A stretch of 12,007 nt of DNA from Chrysochromulina tobinii (lineage: Eukaryota; Haptophyta; Prymnesiales; Chrysochromulinaceae): NCBI GenBank assembly GCA_001275005.1, contig JWZX01002510.1, positions 1 to 12,007 of the forward strand, given 5' to 3'. The translations under genes and the position numbers were made by a program. A model generated the notes under the pieces. It did not search any database, had not been told where the DNA came from, and saw only the letters and a program-made list of their open reading frames with translations. Positions 1-6,744 of the stretch are shown piece by piece (position 1 is the stretch's first letter; each line of letters opens with the position of its first letter).

Positions 1-213
1 ATCCACGGCGACGCTCACGCTCTGCGGCAGCAGCGCGGGGTCGAGTGGCGGCACCCATGGCGCCATGGCCGCGTATACGCCGCGGCGCACGGGCGCGCTG
101 TAGCGCCACCAGTAGCTGTTGACGCCGTCCTTGTGCTCGCGGCCGACGCCAGTGAGCGCGGGCGCCGACGGGCAACGAGCCTCGACGAGGATCCAAAACT
201 CGTGGCGTGCCAT
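1..213 (-). CDS. Unrecognised protein, 5' end only (runs off the window)
   Basis: An open frame reads leftwards from an ATG at 213 for 71 codons to the window edge without a stop. It begins MARHEFWILVEA and is rich in Trp, Pro and Arg (NSYWWRY, MAPWVPPLDP), with mostly G or C at third positions as in the confident genes here. The composition looks like real protein, but I recognise no family. The frame stays open upstream of this ATG, so 213 is the simplest start and an earlier exon is possible. It would be transcribed divergently from the SANT-like fragment at 410-714. Confidence 0.5.
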   Translation of the reverse strand, partial: MARHEFWILVEARCPSAPALTGVGREHKDGVNSYWWRYSAPVRRGVYAAMAPWVPPLDPALLPQSVSVAVD

Positions 214-409
214 GTGTGAGGGTCCTCTTGGCCTCCATACTCGACGGACCCTGCACGCCGCCAAGGCTTCCTTTTGGCCACGCGCGTCTGCAGGGTCTGG
301 ACCGATGGCCGCCAAGTGGGCACTGGATCCGCACGGAGTGCGATGGACGTAGACGATGAGCAACCGCGCGCTAGCACGCGACTGAGCGCCGGCAAACCAC
401 GTCGGCTGA

Positions 410-714
410 ATGCCCGGAGCGAGGCTTCCGCTGACGCTGACGACGCTTGCGACCGCGCGGCTGGCCGGCTCCTACGAGGCGGCCGTGGCGGCGCGACACA
501 CCGTGTGGACGCCTGCGCACGAGCAGGCGCTGCTCGTGGCGCTGGCGTCGACGCCCGAGTACGCTGAAGGCCGGCGGCTTCCCGACTCTCGCTGGCTCGA
601 GATAGGCCAAAGGCTAGCCGAGCCTGACTGGATGCCGAACGGCGTGCTCGCGTGCACGCCGTGAAGCGGTATTGGCAGTTCCACTTGCTGCAAAAGTCAA
701 CCCATTTTCATTAG
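410..714 (+). pseudogene. Myb/SANT-like DNA-binding domain, apparently frameshifted
   Basis: The frame starting at 410 carries VWTPAHEQALLVALAS, an insert, then RWLEIGQRLAEPDWMPNGV and stops at 662-664. The frame one base over continues with VHAVKRYWQFHLLQK to a stop at 712-714. Together the pieces give the three-helix, three-aromatic spacing of a Myb/SANT domain (W...W...YW), with an insertion between helices 1 and 2. The break falls around 641-660 and corresponds to one missing base (or two extra). It may be a pseudogene, a sequence error, or a splice I cannot define. The first ATG at 410 is uncertain. If intact it would be a DNA- or chromatin-binding protein. Confidence 0.4.
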
Positions 715-1174
715 AATCACTTCAACACGTTCCTGAGCAGCCTGGCTACCAATCCCGCACCTGACCACGATTCCCCCTTCCCCCTCTCTTTCGAATTTGC
801 ATGCGGACTGGGGGAGGCGGTGTGGGATCCTGGGAGTTACCCCGTCTTTCGTGCATCGCGAATGTCGGGTTCACTCCACAATAGCTGGCATTGTTCGCCG
901 CTCTCCGACGTCGGCGATGGATGATGCTCAAAAAGCGCTCGACGCTGCCGTCGCACGGCGTACAAAGATCGCGGAACTGCTTGTTGTAGCTCGCGCTGCT
1001 GTCGAAGAAGATCGGCGCAATAATCTACGAAGAAGGCACGGAAGAACAAGATGGCAGCTTTGAGCGCTGCCGTCGTTCGACTTGAGAGTAGTCTTCTACC
1101 CGGAGAGCATCGCGAGGTGCAGGCGAAACCGCCGGGAGTTCTCGCTGCGAGTGCTCGTGCGAACGCGCAGCATC
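715..1174. other. Spacer with no gene I can support
   Basis: A short ATG frame at 917-1063 gives 48 residues (MDDAQKALDAAVARRTKIAE...) with a helical, charged start, but it ends without any recognisable domain. Other frames here are equally short. I see no RNA gene and no clear repeat. Confidence 0.4.
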
Positions 1175-1588
1175 ATGCGCAAGGAGAACATTGATCTCTT
1201 CAAGTACGGCACGTTCCCGTACAGCGAGTGGTTTGAAGGCAGCAATAAGGCGGCGGGCAAGCTGCCGGTCGCCACGACACTGTCGTTACTCGACACCGTC
1301 GTCGCCACGCGACGGCGGCGTCGAGTGACTTCTTTTTGCGTTCCCTTCGGGGGGCGCGCCAATGGGGCGCGTCTGCCGACAGTACTTACAACGCCTCTAA
1401 GCCCGAAGCCGCCGCCATGCCCACCGCCACCGCCACCATCACCACCACCATCGCCACCGCCACCCTCGCTGCCACCCTCGCCGCCGCCCTCGCCGCCACC
1501 CGACCCAAGCCGCCGCCGTCGTCGCCGCCGCCCTCGCCGCCGCCGCCCTCGCCGCCGCCCAGTCCACCGCCGCCCTAGCCAATGTTGA
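1175..1588 (+). CDS. Doubtful ORF with a proline/serine-rich tail
   Basis: From the ATG at 1175 the frame gives a natural-looking first stretch (RKENIDLFKYGTFPYSEWFE, then SNKAAGKLPVATTLSLLDTV) with good third-position GC. An Arg run follows, then a PPPSPPP-type tract. The frame stays open upstream without another ATG, so the 5' end could be an exon boundary. The end of the tract turns into poly-Arg, which suggests the true frame is left there. Pro-Ser repeats of this kind occur in algal cell-wall and extracellular proteins, but repeat DNA gives the same pattern in any frame. No family recognised. Confidence 0.28.
   Translation: MRKENIDLFKYGTFPYSEWFEGSNKAAGKLPVATTLSLLDTVVATRRRRRVTSFCVPFGGRANGARLPTVLTTPLSPKPPPCPPPPPPSPPPSPPPPSLPPSPPPSPPPDPSRRRRRRRPRRRRPRRRPVHRRPSQC
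1411..1576. repeat. CCGCCR/TCG low-complexity repeat
   Basis: About 165 bases of CCG/CCA/TCG-type triplets. Two overlapping forward frames each read Pro-rich over different parts (one to about 1500, the other from about 1505 to a TAG at 1576-1578), suggesting a slippage-prone tract with a frame change inside it. Confidence 0.85.
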
Positions 1589-1974
1589 CTTAAGTCTGTG
1601 AACGTGCCCCACCTGCTAAGAGTCATATTATGACCGAGGGGAGCGGAGCCGTCCTTTGAGACGGTGGTGGAGTGAGCGTGGGGGGACCGCGAAGAAACTG
1701 AACTGAACTGAACTGGCCGTTTTGGAATACAAATGCGGCGACGAGTCACGAGAACACGTACATGTATCTTTGGGTCTCCTTGCACATGCTTACCCCCCTG
1801 GCTTACCCGGTACAATGTATCCCCCTCTCTCTCCCCCTATCCCCCTTCAGATCCAAGTCAAGTCAAGTCAAGTTGATCACGCAAGTCTAGTTAAATCGAT
1901 CAAGCCAAGTCTTGTAACCGATTCTGATGTGTTTCCGCGGCTTGACAGCCTCTTAGACGCCTTCACGCGTTGAC
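1589..1974. promoter_or_regulatory. Upstream region of the 217-aa gene with pentamer arrays
   Basis: No gene seen. It contains three CTGAA units near 1698-1712, a C/T tract ending in CCCCCTTCAG at about 1817-1850, and four AAGTC-type units at 1855-1874, followed by scattered AAGTCT words (1883, 1907). The C/T tract ending in CAG resembles a 3' splice site, so a 5'-UTR intron is possible. The arrays lie about 100 bases before the ATG. A promoter role is inferred from position only. Confidence 0.4.
1855..1874 (+). repeat. AAGTC pentamer array (4 units)
   Basis: Four tandem AAGTC-type units, the last ending in T. The same unit recurs at 5296-5315 and, on the opposite strand, at 5439-5453, both in spacers next to gene starts. 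Confidence 0.8.
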
Positions 1975-2628
1975 ATGGCGTCCGCATATCTGACACCCAC
2001 CAAGCCGCTCAACCCGTCTAGTGTGCTCACGCCATCCAAGTCGGTCGGCCGCCTTGAGCCGATCGCATTGCCGTGGACCCCGCAGTGGAATCAGGAGCGT
2101 GCTGCCACCCCGGGTCTCCCAAAGCCAGAGATTATGGGAGATGCGCTCACATTCCTCAACAAGCGCACGAAGCGGCAACAGATCATGAACAACGTCAAGG
2201 TCTTTAAGGATGAGACGACGAAGTTCATCTCGGAGCAGAAGGAGGCGGGCACGCCCGTGCCGATTCTGCGTGAGGCAATCATGGAAACTGTCAAGGGGCT
2301 CTCTGTGCACCCGGACATCTCCGTCGCCAAAGACGACGCGGTGCGCGTCCTCGACTTTGGCGCCACATCTTCCCCGTCAAGGGGCCAGCTGCCGCCCCTG
2401 CCCGAGTACTCGAAGCGGAGAGGCGACGCCATCACGATGGCGCTCGAGTTCCTCAATGCACGTGCGAAGGCCTCGGTGGAGAAGAAGGAGCTGGAGAAGG
2501 TGGAGGAGATGAAGGCGGTGATCGGTACGCCGCTCAAGGCCGCACAAGAGAAGGAGGTGCCCGATTACCTTCTCGAGGAAGGCTTGCTGGAGACCCTCAA
2601 GGAGACAGGCCTTGCGTCCTCCTCGTGA
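1975..2628 (+). CDS. Unrecognised 217-aa helical protein with internal duplication
   Basis: A complete single-exon frame of 217 residues with strong third-position GC. The ATG at 1975 sits in TTGACATGG, the same context as the gene at 3123. Residues 1-45 are Pro/Ser/Thr-rich with two TPxK sites (TPTK at 7-10, TPSK at 19-22), a pattern used by proline-directed kinases. Two charged helical segments then repeat: residues 55-110 (GDALTFLNKRTK ... ILREAIMETVKGL) and 150-213 (GDAITMALEFLNARAK ... LLEEGLLETLKETGL), joined by a linker (RVLDFGATSSPSRGQ). There is no signal peptide, membrane segment or catalytic motif. It is probably a soluble cytosolic or nuclear protein; function unknown. A gene is very likely, the identity is not. 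Confidence 0.8.
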   Translation: MASAYLTPTKPLNPSSVLTPSKSVGRLEPIALPWTPQWNQERAATPGLPKPEIMGDALTFLNKRTKRQQIMNNVKVFKDETTKFISEQKEAGTPVPILREAIMETVKGLSVHPDISVAKDDAVRVLDFGATSSPSRGQLPPLPEYSKRRGDAITMALEFLNARAKASVEKKELEKVEEMKAVIGTPLKAAQEKEVPDYLLEEGLLETLKETGLASSS

Positions 2629-3122
2629 GCATTACCGTTTCACGGCAGTGATGACTAACAAGTCCTCACACTGACCTCGGGCCCGGGAGAGCCATGTCAT
2701 CAGAGTCTATCCTTGATTGCTTTCAATAGAATGTGTTGTCGCATGGTGTGCTGTCCTGTGAAGTTGAAAAGCCCTTAATAGATCAAACAGTCTCAATTCG
2801 GACCATTTGAACAGTCTTAGAACAGTCTACCGTGTGACGCGAGGACTTAGAGGACGCGCGGACGCCCATGAGCGATGAGGCATGATAGCCTAAGCCTTTG
2901 AGTTTTTGAGGAGGACCTTGAGAGTGGCGTCGGCCCGGTCCCCGACATCGCATCGCTCGTCCGGGCTCGTTTCCAAAATGGAACTGTGAAGTTTGTGTGT
3001 TGTGAATGAAGTTGTTTTCACGGCTGTGCTGCTTACGTGTTGAGTGTCATGAATGAAGTTGCAGGAAGTCCCGAACGAAACGCGAGCCGCGGACGGCTTC
3101 CTCACTCAGCGCGAAGATTGAC
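2629..3122. other. Spacer between the 217-aa gene and the UBA-E2 gene
   Basis: Holds the 3' flank of the upstream gene and the promoter of the next. AACAGTCT occurs three times (2786, 2810, 2821), CTGTGAAGT twice (2756, 2984), and GAATGAAGTTG twice (about 3005 and 3051). A reverse-strand frame at 2890-3105 ends in a plausible peptide (DATLKVLLKNSKA), but I cannot support it as a gene. Confidence 0.4.
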
Positions 3123-4475
3123 ATGGAGGGTGTGTTCTTAACGATGGGCTTCCCAATGGACCGCGTTCGGATAGCAATCGCGGAGTGCGGTGACGATCAG
3201 GACGCGATCATACAGTACTTGCTTGACCATGCTCGGGAGCCCGCTCCTGGAGCGCCTCCTACCAGCGACAATGCGATCTTGGTCGGCGAGCTCATCAGCA
3301 TGGGCTTTACACGCGAGCGCGTGCTCAAGGCGATCGAGGCATGCGGTCCGAAGGTCGAGGAGTGCACGCAGTGGCTCATCGATGGTGCTCCCGCCGAGCC
3401 ACATGAGGCTGCTGCAGATGTAGGCAGTGGCAGCGGCAGCGCAGTTGAGATGGAGCTTCGCAACATGGGCTTCCAGGCGGATCGCGTCCACCAGGCAGTG
3501 CGCCAAAAGGGCGAGGACCTCGAGGCGGCGCTGCAGTGGCTCGTGGCCGAGCAGGAGACGGCCGACGATGCGCCGCCGCCGCCAAGCAAGGTGCGGAAGG
3601 TGAGTCCGTCGCTGGCAGCGAAAGCGGCGGCCGGAGGAGCAGTGCGAGGTGCGGCTCGAGCAGAAAGCGGAGCTGGCGGAGCGGGCGCTGGTGCCGGAGC
3701 CGGAGCGGCGGCTGTGCCGCCGCCCGGGATGCGTCGCCCAGACCTCGGCCATCCCGGCGGCAGCGCGCCGTCCATCGCCGCCGCCGCCGCTGGCACGACA
3801 ACCACAACCACAGCCATGGCGCCGTCGCGCCAGCTGCACGCTGCGGGTGACTCACGCGCGCTCAAGCGCCTGATGAAGGAGCTCACCCAGCTGACTGCGC
3901 TGGATCGTCAGCCGGGCGGCTGCCGCGCCCTCCACGCCTTCGAATGCGAACCCGTCGATGAGAGCGATTTGTTCCTGTGGGAGTTACGGCTGTACGATTT
4001 CAGCGCCGAGGATCCGATTGCAGTGGACCTGCGCCGGCGCCGTCTCGAACACATGACGCTGCGGATGCACTTCCCGCCCGAGTACCCGAACGCGCCGCCC
4101 TTTGTGTACATGGTGCGCCCTACATACGGGCGACGTGCTCTGCCCTGCATGCAAGTGATCCGCACGGCGCCCTTTCTCCCTTCCCCACAGGTGCGGCCCC
4201 GGCTCAAGGAGCATACGGGCTACGTGCTGTCCGGCGGAGGCATCTGCATGGAACTGCTCACTCCAAGTGGATGGAGTCCAGCGACCTCTATCGACGCTCT
4301 GGTGCACTCGGTGCGTGCCATGCTGATGGCGGGCAATGCGCGGCTACACTCGACGGAGCAGTCCACCAAAGAGAGCGACTACACGTACGAGGGCGCCAGG
4401 CGCGACTTCGAACACATCCTCGCAGTACATGGAAAGCACGGCTGGACTTCCCACCCGATGTTCCGTAATGCGTGA
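3123..4475 (+). CDS. Triple-UBA / UBE2Q-type ubiquitin-conjugating enzyme (E2)
   Basis: The N-terminus has three UBA ubiquitin-binding domains, each with the MGF loop: residues about 3-37 (TMGFPMDRV), 50-88 (SMGFTRERV) and 107-143 (NMGFQADRV). A low-complexity Ala/Gly/Pro/Thr linker (about 150-240) follows. From about residue 245 comes a UBC fold of the UBE2Q class: RALKRLMKEL, WELRLYDF, FPPEYPNAPPFV, then GGGICMELLTPSGW with Cys375 (unspliced numbering) in the place of the UBE2Q catalytic cysteine. It should accept ubiquitin from E1 and pass it to substrates or an E3, with the UBAs binding ubiquitin. Residues 331-356 have no counterpart in the family and match an intron at 4113-4190. Removing it gives 424 residues and restores PPFVYM-VRPRLKEHTGY. 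A GTGAGT at 3600 in the linker might be a further donor. The ATG at 3123 opens directly into UBA1. The family call is firm. Confidence 0.93.
   Translation: MEGVFLTMGFPMDRVRIAIAECGDDQDAIIQYLLDHAREPAPGAPPTSDNAILVGELISMGFTRERVLKAIEACGPKVEECTQWLIDGAPAEPHEAAADVGSGSGSAVEMELRNMGFQADRVHQAVRQKGEDLEAALQWLVAEQETADDAPPPPSKVRKVSPSLAAKAAAGGAVRGAARAESGAGGAGAGAGAGAAAVPPPGMRRPDLGHPGGSAPSIAAAAAGTTTTTTAMAPSRQLHAAGDSRALKRLMKELTQLTALDRQPGGCRALHAFECEPVDESDLFLWELRLYDFSAEDPIAVDLRRRRLEHMTLRMHFPPEYPNAPPFVYMVRPTYGRRALPCMQVIRTAPFLPSPQVRPRLKEHTGYVLSGGGICMELLTPSGWSPATSIDALVHSVRAMLMAGNARLHSTEQSTKESDYTYEGARRDFEHILAVHGKHGWTSHPMFRNA
4113..4190 (+). other. In-frame 78-nt GT-AG intron in the UBA-E2 gene
   Basis: The segment starts GTGCGCCC and ends in a pyrimidine tract and acceptor, CTCCCTTCCCCACAG. 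It is 78 nt (26 codons), phase 0 and free of stops, so the unspliced frame reads through. Removing it joins FVYM to VRPRLKEHTGY, the spacing expected of UBE2Q-type domains. Exon 2 begins GTGCGGCCC, almost the same as the intron start. Confidence 0.85.
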
Positions 4476-4492
4476 GCGAGGAGGCGGGTCGA

Positions 4493-4510
4493 GGGTCGCG
4501 AGTGCGACCC
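4493..4510 (+). other. Perfect hairpin just after the UBA-E2 stop
   Basis: GGGTCGC and GCGACCC form a 7-bp perfect stem around a 4-base GAGT loop, 17 bases after the TGA at 4473-4475. It lies in the 3' UTR or 3' flank. It could affect mRNA 3' end formation or stability, or be chance in GC-rich DNA. Confidence 0.5.
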
Positions 4511-4949
4511 CGGAGTCCGCGAGGAGATAGTGAGAGAAGTAGAGAGCCAAGGGTCAAGGCCCAGGGCGAGCGAGGCGGCGGCAAGACGAGCCACGACACA
4601 TGCGGCGAGCGAGGGAGCCGAGCGCGTGGGCTGCGAGAAGCTGCGAGCTGCGAGGACGTGCTGCACTACCCACTGGGATGACGCCTGGTGATGAGGAGAT
4701 TGCGAAAGATTCTACTTATGCGTGCATGTGCGTGTGTGAAGTGATGCTCAAGCGTGCATGTTGCATAATCATGGCTCGACAGCAGAGTGCTACTACTCCA
4801 TCAGCACAAGACCACACACGCTCTCCATTGCGGGACCCCATGCTGCACACATACCCGTGCAATAGATGAACCTTCTTGATTGTACGGCGCCGTCGGCACC
4901 TTGGAAAGGTGAGCGACCAGCATGTTGTGAATGGGGCTTCGTCAGGGGC
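4511..4949. other. Convergent spacer, no gene seen
   Basis: Lies between the convergent ends of the UBA-E2 and bL33 genes. The first part to about 4640 is purine-rich (GAG/GCG runs) and the rest is of mixed composition. Short frames on both strands have no domain-like content. Confidence 0.5.
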
Positions 4950-5126
4950 TCACTTCTTCTTTATCTTCTCCTCCTTGAAGAGGACGTGGGCGTTGACACG
5001 CGGGTCGTGCTTCATGAGCTGGAGCTTTTCGGCATTAGCGCGCACAGCCTTCCTCAGGGTGTAGAAGAAGCCCGTGCCCGCCTGCGATACGAGTCGGATG
5101 ACGACCGTCGACCTCTTCTTCGCCAT
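4950..5126 (-). CDS. Ribosomal protein bL33, mitochondrial type
   Basis: A 58-residue frame begins [20 protein letters not shown] and ends [12 protein letters not shown]. It matches bacterial-type bL33 along its whole length: K-R...[12 protein letters not shown], then EKL-LMK-DPRVN-HVLFKE-KIKK, at the family's usual 55-60 residues. It lacks the zinc-binding cysteines of the C+ form and resembles mitochondrial L33 (large-subunit protein near the exit-site tRNA). No added transit peptide is visible; the basic N-terminus may serve for import, as in other short mitochondrial L33 proteins. The ATG at 5126 is the only Met for about 25 codons up to an upstream in-frame stop. Convergent with the UBA-E2 gene and divergent from the F-box gene. 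Plastid use is less likely but not excluded. Confidence 0.93.
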   Translation of the reverse strand: MAKKRSTVVIRLVSQAGTGFFYTLRKAVRANAEKLQLMKHDPRVNAHVLFKEEKIKKK

Positions 5127-5295
5127 CTTCCGTCTCAGGCCACGACGGAGGAGGAGGAGACGCGTTGTTTTGCCTTGCGTGAACGAGTCTCCACTGTGAA
5201 GTCAGCTCGAGGGCAGCGCGAAACGGACCACTGTGAAGTAAACTTCGCGTAAATGGAGGTGCTCGCTGCGAAAAGAGCGTCGCTGTTCAAGACGA

Positions 5296-5315
5296 GTCAA
5301 GTCAAGTCAAGTCAA
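5296..5315 (+). repeat. GTCAA pentamer array (4 units)
   Basis: Four perfect tandem GTCAA units, about 170 bases upstream of the bL33 start. With the inverted copy at 5439-5453 it forms arms of an inverted repeat enclosing about 120 bases. Confidence 0.85.
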
Positions 5316-5438
5316 CCGCTCATGCAGCACATTTAGACCAAAACCACAAGGGTACAAGCAAACAAGCACAACGCCACAACCATACATACTCGAGCAGCCG
5401 CCGGGCCGGGCGCTTCACGCTAAGGATTCCTATCCCCG

Positions 5439-5453
5439 TTGACTTGACTCGAC
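5439..5453 (-). repeat. Inverted TTGAC array (3 units)
   Basis: Two TTGAC units and one TCGAC unit, the reverse complement of the GTCAA array at 5296-5315, about 80 bases upstream of the F-box gene's ATG. Confidence 0.8.
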
Positions 5454-5535
5454 TTCACATGAATAGCCCTTCACAGGTCGCCAATCGCGGCGAAGAAGTT
5501 TCATAGTTTTTTGTTATGCTGGTGTCGCTGGTGAT

Positions 5536-6498
5536 ATGGTGGCCGAGCATGCCTCCCTCACCGAAGCGCAGCGCAGCCTCGTCGATCTAGCGACTACAGT
5601 CAGCGCAGCACAGCGAGTCCTCATCCGGAGATATCTGGAGAATGCGATCGAAAAGCCAGAGCGGCGCAAAGTGCGGGCTACGAATGCCCACTTCGCATCG
5701 CTGATGTCCGATCCGTCTGCTGCGGCACTCCTAGTCACGGCGGGTTGGCAGGGCTCTAATGACGACGCCTTCGAGGTATTCCGGCCAGAATTGCTGCAGC
5801 ACGTGCTGGCAGCCATCGACGCAGCAGCCCATTGCAGGCGCTCATTACTCACGCTGCCGCAGGACATTCTCTGCAGCTTGCTCGGACTGCTCGATAGCGG
5901 CTCGGTCTGCACCATGCGACGCGTGTGCAAGTCCGCCAAGGACGTCGCGTCGCGCGGCACCCTGTGGCGACCATTCTGCTCTCCGCGTCATTGGCCGCTG
6001 TCGGCCAACGTCCCTGAGAAGCTCGACGGCTTGTGGTTTCGCGTGGCACGCATGGAAAGCCTTTGGGCGCGATTGGAGGCGCGCTCCCAGCCTGCGCTGC
6101 GCTTCTCGCTGAACCGCGGCTGCCCCCTGGCCGACATGCTCGCTGCCGTGCCCATCGCGCAGCTGCTCGCGATGCCGCTCGACGTGCTCGCCTCCCTGCT
6201 CGTTCACGACGGCCAGCTGCCCAGCCCTGGTGAACGGCTGGGGCTCTTCTTCGGTGGAGCGCGCCTTCTGCCGATAGCTGAGATGCTCGCCGAGATGCTT
6301 GCCGAGATGCCGCGTGAGGCGCGCGACGCGGCCTCGCTGTCGCCGCCACGGCTGCCGCTTACTGATCGGGTCGGCTTCGGCATGCAGCTCGTGTGCGACG
6401 AGAACGGCGCCGTGGTGTTCGAGAGCGGCTTCAATTCGATCCGCAAGGCGCGCAGCTGGGCGGCCTTCCTCGAGCTGGTTCTGCAAGACACGGTCTGA
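5536..6498 (+). CDS. PUB / F-box / SMI1-KNR4-like protein
   Basis: A complete 320-residue frame with three recognisable parts. Residues about 22-80 match a PUB (PUG) domain, which binds the AAA ATPase p97/Cdc48 in other proteins: YLENAIEKPERRKVRATNAH, then LLVTAGW. Residues about 104-150 match an F-box (LLTLPQDILCSLLGLLDSG ... VCKSAKDVASRGTLWRPFC), which docks on Skp1 in SCF ubiquitin ligases. Residues about 178-318 resemble the SMI1/KNR4 (SUKH) fold: MPLDVLASLLVHDGQ, LFFGGARLLPIAEML, then a late SWAAFLELVL helix. EMLAEMLAEM comes from a short DNA repeat at about 6280-6310. It probably recruits substrates to an SCF-type ligase, perhaps with p97. The ATG at 5536 is the first in frame; an out-of-frame ATG at 5516 opens a 24-codon upstream ORF overlapping it (5516-5590). 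Confidence 0.85.
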   Translation: MVAEHASLTEAQRSLVDLATTVSAAQRVLIRRYLENAIEKPERRKVRATNAHFASLMSDPSAAALLVTAGWQGSNDDAFEVFRPELLQHVLAAIDAAAHCRRSLLTLPQDILCSLLGLLDSGSVCTMRRVCKSAKDVASRGTLWRPFCSPRHWPLSANVPEKLDGLWFRVARMESLWARLEARSQPALRFSLNRGCPLADMLAAVPIAQLLAMPLDVLASLLVHDGQLPSPGERLGLFFGGARLLPIAEMLAEMLAEMPREARDAASLSPPRLPLTDRVGFGMQLVCDENGAVVFESGFNSIRKARSWAAFLELVLQDTV

Positions 6499-6744
6499 TG
6501 AAAAAAGAGCTCGGGATTGCATCGTTATGAGCCGGGTGGTATAATTCCACTACCTGTACAGTACGATGCGACCGGACGCATACGACCGGTGTGCCGGCAC
6601 TTAGCACAATGATTGTATTTCGTGTGCATTCGATTCGATTTCGAGGACTTTGTGGATAAATAGTTTATGTTGGCTCTTACCGCGGCGGTCAACCCCGACC
6701 GCGAGTCCAAAAAACCTGAACGTGCTAACGCGGCTCGACTACCT

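Larger units (their letters stand above)
5127..5535. promoter_or_regulatory. Divergent spacer between bL33 and the PUB/F-box gene
   Basis: About 400 bases serving as upstream region for both genes. CCACTGTGAAGT occurs twice (5191-5202, 5228-5239) near the bL33 start. Four GTCAA units lie at 5296-5315 and three inverted units (TTGAC, TTGAC, TCGAC) at 5439-5453. Read in the direction of either gene, the array is in the TTGAC orientation. A promoter role is inferred from this symmetric placement. Confidence 0.45.

Noticed and set aside
1096-1815. Long reverse-strand frame of 239 residues across the CCG repeat
   Set aside because: Most of it is the Gly/Arg reverse reading of the repeat; no domain content.
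2890-3105. Reverse-strand frame in the spacer before the UBA-E2 gene
   Set aside because: No recognisable family; its start would be 17 bp from the UBA-E2 ATG. Only the C-terminal end looks protein-like.
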